DNA from: Burkholderiaceae bacterium
Lineage (GTDB): Bacteria > Pseudomonadota > Gammaproteobacteria > Burkholderiales > Burkholderiaceae_C
Reading direction: 5' to 3'
DNA: 5,030 nt
NCBI GenBank assembly: GCA_023262365.1
Contig: JALRBF010000117.1
Span: 1 to 5,030 of the forward strand
The position numbers were made by a program, and so were the translations under genes. Shown one piece after another: positions 1-4,741 of this stretch (position 1 is its first letter; every line of letters starts with the position of its first letter). The notes under the pieces were generated by a model. It ran no database searches. It saw only the letters and a list, made by a program, of their open reading frames with translations, and was not told the DNA's origin.

Positions 1-9
1 CAGCAAGGC

Positions 10-117
10 TCAGCTGATCTTGGTCAGCAGCTCGCCCACGGTGTTCTTGGCGTCGCCATAGTACATGCGGGTGTTGTCCTTGAAGAACAGCGGGTTCTCG
101 ATGCCCGAGTAACCGGT
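10..117 (-). pseudogene. pntB: 3' fragment of NAD(P) transhydrogenase beta subunit fused in frame to fbpA
   Basis: The last ~34 residues of the binding-protein ORF read TGYSGIENPLFFKDNT, then a short RMYY-GDAK segment, and end KIS. The pattern GYxGxxNPLF...NTxM..GDAK close to a stop codon is the conserved end of the NADP(H)-binding domain III of PntB, the membrane proton-translocating transhydrogenase; it is not found in periplasmic iron-binding proteins. The codons also differ from the rest of the ORF: both Phe are TTC, all Leu are CTG and nearly all third positions are G or C, whereas the central genes often use TTG and TTT. The rest of pntB is absent. The join lies in codons 112-120 (Gly-Thr-Gly), a tripeptide that both parent families could supply. 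Recognition is from memory of the family, not from a search. Confidence 0.75.
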
Positions 118-903
118 GCCCTGGCCTTGCAGCGAGGGAAACGCCAGCGCCACCTTAGCCATCACTTGCCGGTCGGCGGGGCGCGGTGAGCGCATCAACC
201 GGGCCACGTAGTAGCTGTTGGCCAGGGCCACGCCGCACTCGCCCGAGGCCACGCCGCGAATTTGGTCGGTGTCGCCGCCGCGCGGCGGGCGCGCCATGTT
301 GGCCACCAACCCACCCAGCCAGTCGCGCGCGCGGGCCTCGTTGGTGTGCGCAAGGTAGGCCCCAAACAACGACAGGTTGTACGGATGTGCGCCACTGCGC
401 GTGCACAGCAAGCCCTTAAGCGCTGGGTTGGCTAAGCCTTGGTAAGTGGCCACTTGCTCGGGCTTGACGCGCTTGGGGTCGTACACCACCACCCGGGCGC
501 GGGTGGAAATACCCCACCAGTGCGGGCCCTGACCTTGGTCTTGGCCTCGCAGCGCGCGCGGCACCCGCGCCTGCAACACGGCGTCCTGCATGGGCGCAAA
601 CAGGCCGTCTTGTTCGGCGCGCCACAGGCGGGAGGCGTCCACCATCAACACCACATCGGCCGGCGACTGCTGCCCCTCGGCCTTGAGGCGCGCCACCAAA
701 CCCGCGTCGTCGGCGTCAACGCGCTGAATGCGAATGCCGGTTTGTTGGGTAAACGCCGCGTACAAGGCCTCGTCGCTGGGGTAGTGGCGCGCCGAGTACA
801 CGTTAAGCACGCCTTGGGCTTGCACGGCACCGCACAGGACGCTGCCCAGCAGCAGCGCACGCGCGACGAATCGACCAAAGGGGGGGATGCCACTGGCACG
901 CAT
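10..903 (-). CDS. fbpA: Periplasmic Fe(3+)-binding protein of an ABC importer, with chimeric C-terminus
   Basis: Solute-binding component of a ferric iron ABC transporter, which captures Fe(3+) in the periplasm and delivers it to the permease. From the ATG at 903 it is 297 aa. A signal peptide is visible: basic n-region to R15, hydrophobic core about 16-27, VQA cleavage site after A29. The mature start (NVYSARHYPSDEALY) and the paired tyrosines Y231/Y232 in NSYYVARL are typical of FbpA/FutA-type proteins and are likely iron ligands. The start at 903 is chosen because GGAG (909-912) lies 6 nt upstream; in-frame TTG (918) and ATG (915) lack such a site. Oddity: family homology runs to about residue 263 (FPSLQGQGT, where FbpA proteins normally continue GTHVNISGAGV). 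The last ~34 residues instead match the PntB C-terminus. About 75 residues of the binding-protein C-lobe are therefore missing (family usually ~335-345 aa), so iron binding is doubtful. The family is clear; integrity is not. Confidence 0.85.
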   Translation of the reverse strand: MRASGIPPFGRFVARALLLGSVLCGAVQAQGVLNVYSARHYPSDEALYAAFTQQTGIRIQRVDADDAGLVARLKAEGQQSPADVVLMVDASRLWRAEQDGLFAPMQDAVLQARVPRALRGQDQGQGPHWWGISTRARVVVYDPKRVKPEQVATYQGLANPALKGLLCTRSGAHPYNLSLFGAYLAHTNEARARDWLGGLVANMARPPRGGDTDQIRGVASGECGVALANSYYVARLMRSPRPADRQVMAKVALAFPSLQGQGTGYSGIENPLFFKDNTRMYYGDAKNTVGELLTKIS

Positions 904-908
904 GAAAC

Positions 909-912
909 ACTC
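909..912 (-). promoter_or_regulatory. Ribosome binding site that fixes the fbpA start
   Basis: The minus strand reads GGAG, then TGTTTC, then ATG (903-901), a 6-nt spacing. This site overlaps the two upstream in-frame candidate starts (TTG 918, ATG 915) and therefore argues for initiation at 903, which also leaves a normal-length signal peptide. Confidence 0.65.
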
Positions 913-930
913 CATCAATAGGGGTAAAGG

Positions 931-946
931 GCTCGTTCAAACGAGC
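931..946. repeat. 16-bp inverted repeat in the fbpA leader
   Basis: GCTCGTT and AACGAGC form perfect 7-bp arms separated by 2 bp on the minus strand. The repeat begins where the transcript should start, about 6-7 nt downstream of the -10 box at 951-956. It could be a DNA operator for a second regulator or a 6-bp hairpin with a TTGA loop at the extreme 5' end of the mRNA. No U-tract follows, so it is not a terminator. Confidence 0.55.
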
Positions 947-950
947 GCGT

Positions 951-980
951 ACTATAGCATTGAATGAGAATGATTCTCAG
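951..980 (-). promoter_or_regulatory. fbpA promoter with extended -10
   Basis: The minus strand has TATAGT (956-951) preceded by TGC, giving an extended -10 (TGnTATAGT). CTGAGA (980-975) lies 18 bp upstream as a 4-of-6 match to the -35 consensus. The predicted start is near 944-945, giving a leader of about 40 nt. The -35 and spacer coincide with the Fur box, the classical arrangement for iron-dependent repression. Confidence 0.65.
965..979. promoter_or_regulatory. Fur box (7-1-7)
   Basis: TGAGAATGATTCTCA is a perfect 7-1-7 inverted repeat. It matches 12 of 14 arm positions of the TGATAATnATTATCA Fur consensus; the two differences are symmetric. It covers the -35 and spacer of the fbpA promoter and its edge contains the permease stop codon (977-979). 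Fe(2+)-bound Fur should block transcription of the binding protein when iron is sufficient. This directly supports ferric iron as the substrate of the transporter. Confidence 0.85.
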
Positions 981-2575
981 TTAGTATCGTTCAGCCGCCG
1001 GCTTAACCACACAATGGGCAGCAAGCCAATGGCAACCAGCATCAGCGCCGGCAGCGCCGCCTCGCCCAAGCGTTCGTCGCGCGCCAGTTGGTAAGTCACC
1101 ACGGCTAGGGTGTCGCTGTTAAACGGCCGCAGCACCAGCGTGGCCGGCAGCTCTTTCATCACGTCCACGGCCACCAGCAAGCCCGCGGCGGCCATGGGGC
1201 GACGCAGCAGCGGCAGGTGCACGTCACGCCACAGGCGCCAGCCGCTGCGGCCCAGTGTGCGGGCGCTGTCGTCCAGGGCGGCGGGCAGTTGCGTGTAGCC
1301 GCTTTGTATCGATTGCATGGCCACGGCCACAAACCGCACCAGGTACGCCCACACCAGCCCCACCGAGGTGCCGGTAATGATGGCAGCCAGCGGGTTGGCT
1401 GGCCACACCGCTTGCAGCGCCAGCACCGGGGCCAGCAAACCCACCACCACCACCGCCCCCGGAATGGCGTAACCCAGCCCCAAACCTTGGCCCAGCCACG
1501 TTGCCCAGCCCGTTGGGCGTTGCCGTTGTTCAAAGCCCAGCCACAGGGCTGCGGCCACGGCCAGCAACGCCGTGATGAGCCCCAGGCGCAGGCTGTTCCA
1601 CGTCCACTGCACAAAGCGCGGCCACGGCACGCCCACCTCATCGGGGGTTTGCAGCAGCCGCAGCAGCATACCCAGCACCGGCAGCGCAAACCCCAGCAAC
1701 ACCGGCAGCGCACACGCCACACAGGCCGCGGCCGCGGCCCAGCCGCTTAGCGGCACACGCGGGGTCGGCACGCGACGCGCACCTTTGACCTGCGCAAAGC
1801 GCAACCGGCTTTGTGCGCGTCGCTCGGCCAGCCACACCACGGTTACCACCAGCAGCAGCAGCGTGGCCAACTGCGCGGCGGCGGCGGGCTGGTCCCAACT
1901 CAGCCACGCTTTGTACACGCCAGCCGTGTAAGTGGGCACGCCAAAGTAGCTCACCACCCCGTAGTCGGCCAGCGTCTCCATGAGCGCCAGGGCCGCCCCA
2001 GCAAGCAAGGCCGGCCGAGCCAAGGGCAGCGCCACGCGCCACAGCCGCTGCCACCGGCCAGCGCCCAGCGTTTGCGCCGCCTCAAGCAGCAACACCGAGC
2101 GCTCGGCCAGGGCGCCACGCCCCAGCACGTACACGTAGGGGTACAGCGCCAGCACAAACACCCCGATGGCCCCGGGAAGGCTGCGAATCTCGGGCAGCAC
2201 CGCACCTTGCCATCCCAAGGCCTCGCGCAGCGCGGTTTGCACCGGGCCGCTGTACTGCAACCAGTCGGTGTAGGCGTAGGCGGTAACGTACGCCGGCAGC
2301 GCCATGGGCAGCACCAGCGCCCACCCCAGCAGCCCACGCAGCGGAAAATCAAACGAGGCAATCAGCAACGCCGCGCCACCGCCCAGCAGCAGCACGCCGG
2401 CCACCACACCCACGGCCAGCGCCGCCGTGGCCAACGAGTACGGCAGCAGCACCGTCTCGGCCAAGTCGCGCCACACCGCCAGCACCTGGGCGTCCAGCCA
2501 TAGCCAAGACGCCAGCACCGCCAACACCGGCAGCCCCAGCAAGCCCAAGCTCAAGCCAATTAACACACGCCACAC
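977..2575 (-). CDS. fbpB: Fe(3+) ABC transporter permease, fused two-domain type
   Basis: Inner-membrane channel subunit that passes Fe(3+) from the binding protein to the cytoplasm using ATP hydrolysed by the FbpC-type ATPase. The 532-residue chain (GTG start) holds two homologous MetI-type halves. Each half carries the cytoplasmic EAA loop that contacts the ATPase: EAAQTLGAGRW...ALPLARP at about 165-188 and DDSARTLGRSGW...HLPLLRRP at about 435-460. About twelve hydrophobic segments are visible, roughly six per half, joined by a basic linker near 252-275. Length and architecture are normal for FbpB/AfuB/FutB permeases, with no break. Start choice: an ATG at 2581 directly abuts the GGGAGGA Shine-Dalgarno sequence, too close to be used, whereas the GTG at 2575 sits 6 nt from it. 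The gene lies upstream of and co-directional with fbpA, and its stop lies inside the Fur box. The ATPase is divergent. Family assignment is firm; iron as substrate rests on the neighbours and the Fur box. Confidence 0.93.
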   Translation of the reverse strand: MWRVLIGLSLGLLGLPVLAVLASWLWLDAQVLAVWRDLAETVLLPYSLATAALAVGVVAGVLLLGGGAALLIASFDFPLRGLLGWALVLPMALPAYVTAYAYTDWLQYSGPVQTALREALGWQGAVLPEIRSLPGAIGVFVLALYPYVYVLGRGALAERSVLLLEAAQTLGAGRWQRLWRVALPLARPALLAGAALALMETLADYGVVSYFGVPTYTAGVYKAWLSWDQPAAAAQLATLLLLVVTVVWLAERRAQSRLRFAQVKGARRVPTPRVPLSGWAAAAACVACALPVLLGFALPVLGMLLRLLQTPDEVGVPWPRFVQWTWNSLRLGLITALLAVAAALWLGFEQRQRPTGWATWLGQGLGLGYAIPGAVVVVGLLAPVLALQAVWPANPLAAIITGTSVGLVWAYLVRFVAVAMQSIQSGYTQLPAALDDSARTLGRSGWRLWRDVHLPLLRRPMAAAGLLVAVDVMKELPATLVLRPFNSDTLAVVTYQLARDERLGEAALPALMLVAIGLLPIVWLSRRLNDTN

Positions 2576-2581
2576 GGCCAT

Positions 2582-2588
2582 TCCTCCC
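2582..2588 (-). promoter_or_regulatory. Strong ribosome binding site deciding the permease start
   Basis: The minus strand reads GGGAGGA followed immediately by ATGGCCGTG. Spacing to the ATG (2581-2579) is zero; spacing to the GTG (2575-2573) is 6 nt. The GTG is therefore the better start. Confidence 0.6.
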
Positions 2589-2597
2589 GTGGCTGAG

Positions 2598-2624
2598 ATT
2601 GTAGAAGCCGGGTGCTGCCTACAA
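2598..2624 (-). promoter_or_regulatory. Promoter for the permease, mirrored on the ATPase promoter
   Basis: On the minus strand, TACAAT occupies 2603-2598 and TTGTAG 2624-2619, with a 15-bp spacer, the exact mirror of the plus-strand promoter. The predicted start near 2591 leaves room for the GGGAGGA ribosome binding site before the GTG at 2575. No Fur box is visible in this divergent region. Confidence 0.4.
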
Positions 2625-2625
2625 T
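2599..2625 (+). promoter_or_regulatory. Promoter for the ABC ATPase
   Basis: TACAAT (2620-2625) is a 5-of-6 match to the -10 consensus. TTGTAG (2599-2604) upstream matches the first half of the -35, with a short 15-bp spacer. The predicted start near 2632 is only 1-3 nt before the ATG at 2634, so the mRNA would be leaderless or nearly so. No Shine-Dalgarno sequence is seen before that ATG. Confidence 0.5.
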
Positions 2626-2633
2626 CTGGCGCT

Positions 2634-3707
2634 ATGCAAGTCGAGATTCAACAGGTGTCGTTGCAGGTGCCCGGGCGCGCGGGCGCCGTGGTCCAAGGCG
2701 TCAGCCTGGGCTTGGCACAGGGCGAAATCGGCGTGCTCATGGGGCCTTCGGGCTGCGGCAAAACCTCACTTATTCGTGCCTTGGCCGGCTTAATGCCCTT
2801 AACCCAAGGCAGCATACGCCTAGGGGGCAACGAGGTGGCTGGCCCGGCCACCCACGTGCCGCCCGAGCGGCGCAAGGTGGGCGTGGTGTTTCAAGACTAC
2901 GCGTTGTTTCCCCACCTAAGCGTGGCGCAAAACATTGCCTTTGGCATCGCCCATTGGCCCACCCCAAAGGCCCAAGCGCGCGTGGCCGATTTGCTCGAGC
3001 AGGTGCAACTGCCGGGGCTGCAGGCGCGCTACCCGCATCAACTCTCGGGCGGGCAACAGCAGCGCGTGGCCTTGGCGCGGGCGCTGGCGCCCAAGCCCGA
3101 TGTGTTGTTGCTTGATGAGCCGTTTTCTAACCTTGACATGGATTTACGCGAGCGCCTCGCCAGCGACGTGCGTCAGGTGCTCAAACAAGCCGAGGTCACG
3201 GCCTTGTTTGTGACCCACGACCAACTCGAAGCCTTTGCCCTGGGCGACAAGGTGGGTGTGATGCGCGAGGGCGAGTTGCTGCAGTGGGACGACCCCTACA
3301 CCCTGTACCACCGCCCAGCCAATCGGTTTGTGGCGCAGTTCACTGGGCACGGTGTGGTGCTGGGTGCCCGCGTGGACGACACGCCACAACGCGCGGTGCA
3401 CACCGCCTTGGGCGTGCTCGACGACCCGGCCGTATGCCACTGGGCGGCCAGCCGCGAGGGCGCCACGCAGGCCGATTTGCTGCTGCGAGCCGACGACATC
3501 GTGCACGACGACGACGCGGCCATGAAGGCCCGCATCGTGCGCAAGGTGTTTCGTGGTTCAACCTTTTTGTACACCCTACAACTCGCCAGTGGCGAGCAGG
3601 TGTTGGCGCACGTGCCCAGCCACCACAACCATCAAGTTGGCGAGTGGGTGGGCATTCGGCCCGAGGTGCACCACGTGGTCACCTTCGAGCCCGACCCGCG
3701 CGCTTAG
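2634..3707 (+). CDS. fbpC: Fe(3+) ABC transporter ATP-binding protein
   Basis: Cytoplasmic ATPase that powers the ferric importer, 357 aa, normal for FbpC/FutC/PotA-like subunits (~350 aa). All nucleotide-binding motifs are intact: Walker A GPSGCGKTS (37-45), Q-loop at Q87 in FQDYALFPH, signature LSGGQQQR (137-144), Walker B VLLLDEP (157-163) with catalytic E162, D-loop SNLD (165-168) and switch H195. From about residue 240 to the end lies a TOBE/OB-type regulatory domain, including LLLRADDIVHDD and a histidine-rich stretch (HVPSHHNHQVGEW). The reading frame is open far upstream, but the ATG at 2634 is where family similarity begins (MQVEIQQVSLQV). It has no Shine-Dalgarno site and sits just downstream of a -10 box. 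The gene is divergent from the permease, although Fe(3+) transporter genes usually run in the same direction. Its stop overlaps that of the convergent reductase by 4 bp. Confidence 0.93.
   Translation: MQVEIQQVSLQVPGRAGAVVQGVSLGLAQGEIGVLMGPSGCGKTSLIRALAGLMPLTQGSIRLGGNEVAGPATHVPPERRKVGVVFQDYALFPHLSVAQNIAFGIAHWPTPKAQARVADLLEQVQLPGLQARYPHQLSGGQQQRVALARALAPKPDVLLLDEPFSNLDMDLRERLASDVRQVLKQAEVTALFVTHDQLEAFALGDKVGVMREGELLQWDDPYTLYHRPANRFVAQFTGHGVVLGARVDDTPQRAVHTALGVLDDPAVCHWAASREGATQADLLLRADDIVHDDDAAMKARIVRKVFRGSTFLYTLQLASGEQVLAHVPSHHNHQVGEWVGIRPEVHHVVTFEPDPRA
3704..3707. other. 4-bp overlap of convergent stop codons
   Basis: The top-strand bases TTAG hold TAG (3705-3707) ending the ATPase and, on the other strand, TAA (3706-3704) ending the reductase. 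There is no intergenic space. I see no hairpin with a U-tract on either strand near the junction, so each transcript probably runs into the other gene antisense. Confidence 0.9.
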
Positions 3708-4741
3708 GTGCCGGCGCTATCGGCCGCGCTGGTGAAGCTGTCGGCAAAAAACGCTTCGTCGGGCAAGCCGCGCTGCTGCACAAAATCGCGCCGCGCCGAA
3801 TCCACCACAATCGGCGCGCCACAGGCGTACACCTGGTGGCCCGACAAGTCGGCAAAATCCTCCAGCACCGCGCGGTGCACAAAGCCGGTGCGGCCTAGCC
3901 AGGCGTCTTGCTCGGTGGCGTCCGAGACGACCGGCACGTACGTGACGTGTGGCAACTGCGCCACCACGCCTTGCAGCCAGTCGTGCAAATACAGGTCTTG
4001 CGGGCGCCGCCCGCCCCAGTACAGTGTGGTGGGGCGCGTGATTTGCCTAAACATCATGTGCTCGAGCAACGCCTTAATGGGCGCAAAGCCCGTGCCCGAG
4101 GCCACCCACACCATGGGGGCGTCGCTGTCTTCGCGCAAAAAGAAGCTGCCATACGGCCCCTCAATGCGCACGATGTCGCGCACCTTCATGCTGCCAAAGA
4201 CTTGGTCGGTGAACTTGCCCCCTGGCATGTGGCGCAGGTGCAGCTCCACCCCCGGCTGCTCGGCTTGCGTGTGCGGCGCGTTGGCCATCGAGTAGCTGCG
4301 CCGGTCGCCGTCGCGCAACAAAAACTCCACGTACTGCCCGGCGCGGTACTGAAACGTCTCGTTGGCTGGCAGTTGCAAGCGCAGGCGAATCACGTCGTCG
4401 CTGAGCCGGTCGAGCTCGCTGATGCGTGCCGGCATTTTTTTAATCGGAAACTCACCCGCTGGCACCACCTGCTTGGACTCGAGCACCACATCGCTTTGGG
4501 CCGTGGCGCAGCAGGCCAAAATCAGGCCGTCTTGCTTTTCTTGCTCGCTTAGTGCCTTGCTTTGGTGCGGCCCTAAGGTCACCTCGCCGCTGAGTTTGCG
4601 GCACTTGCACGAGCCACAGGCGCCGTCGCGGCAGCCATAAGGCAGCCCCACGCCTTGGCGAATCGCCGCCCCCAACAGGGTCTCGTCGGCACCGGCTTCA
4701 AACTGCAACGCGCTGGGTTGCACAATAATCTGAAAACTCAT
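3704..4741 (-). CDS. [2Fe-2S]/FAD/NAD(P)H oxidoreductase, CDP-6-deoxy-delta-3,4-glucoseen reductase-like
   Basis: Soluble 345-aa electron-transfer enzyme that passes electrons from NAD(P)H through FAD to a plant-type [2Fe-2S] cluster. Domain order: N-terminal ferredoxin domain (1-~90) with ligands C37, C42, C45 and C77 (CRDGACGSC ... LACCA; the extra C47 and C78 are not in ligand positions); FAD-binding barrel (~100-200) with RSYS at 148-151 and GPYGSFF at 195-201; NAD(P)-binding domain (~205-340) with GTGFAP at 216-221 and YACGAP at 305-310. All key residues are present. The same layout occurs in AscD/E3 of 3,6-dideoxysugar synthesis, MmoC and phenol/toluene reductases. No dideoxysugar or oxygenase gene is in view, so the annotated name describes the family, not a proven reaction. 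GGGAAGG (4751-4757) lies 9 nt before the ATG. The 3' end overlaps the iron ATPase stop by 4 bp. Confidence 0.92.
   Translation of the reverse strand: MSFQIIVQPSALQFEAGADETLLGAAIRQGVGLPYGCRDGACGSCKCRKLSGEVTLGPHQSKALSEQEKQDGLILACCATAQSDVVLESKQVVPAGEFPIKKMPARISELDRLSDDVIRLRLQLPANETFQYRAGQYVEFLLRDGDRRSYSMANAPHTQAEQPGVELHLRHMPGGKFTDQVFGSMKVRDIVRIEGPYGSFFLREDSDAPMVWVASGTGFAPIKALLEHMMFRQITRPTTLYWGGRRPQDLYLHDWLQGVVAQLPHVTYVPVVSDATEQDAWLGRTGFVHRAVLEDFADLSGHQVYACGAPIVVDSARRDFVQQRGLPDEAFFADSFTSAADSAGT

Larger units (their letters stand above)
2596..2627. repeat. 9-bp inverted repeat with 14-bp spacer between divergent fbpB and fbpC
   Basis: AGATTGTAG (2596-2604) and CTACAATCT (2619-2627) are perfect reverse complements. 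The arm centres are 23 bp apart, about two helical turns, which would suit a dimeric regulator. Each arm also contains a TACAAT -10-like hexamer on one strand and TTGTAG, a -35-like hexamer, on the other. The repeat is equally well explained as a pair of mirrored promoters. Confidence 0.6.

Noticed and set aside
439..921. 160-codon open frame on the plus strand antisense to fbpA
   Set aside because: Arises from GC-rich codon bias opposite a real gene; no ribosome binding site and low-complexity His/Arg/Gly-rich translation.
1439..1456. CCA-repeat-like tract in the permease gene
   Set aside because: Encodes a Val-rich membrane segment (VVVVG); not a regulatory or phase-variable repeat.
1849..1864. 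CAG-repeat-like tract in the permease gene
   Set aside because: Encodes a run of leucines in a transmembrane helix; short and imperfect, explained by protein composition.
1811..2503. 230-codon open frame on the plus strand antisense to the permease
   Set aside because: The Gln/His/Arg-rich product is the mirror of Leu/Ala-rich membrane segments; no family resemblance.
2304..2633. N-terminal extension of the ATPase frame upstream of 2634
   Set aside because: It runs antisense through the permease start and both promoters; ATPase family similarity begins exactly at the ATG at 2634.
2589..2633. Second Fur box in the divergent intergenic region
   Set aside because: The inverted repeat AGATTGTAG/CTACAATCT does not resemble the TGATAAT-type Fur core and has a 14-bp rather than 1-bp spacer.
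3680..3730. Bidirectional terminator between the ATPase and the reductase
   Set aside because: No stem-loop followed by a U-tract on either strand; the region is coding on both sides.
3908..4552. 214-codon open frame on the plus strand antisense to the reductase
   Set aside because: The opposite strand has all three reductase domains intact; this frame shows no motif and no start signals.
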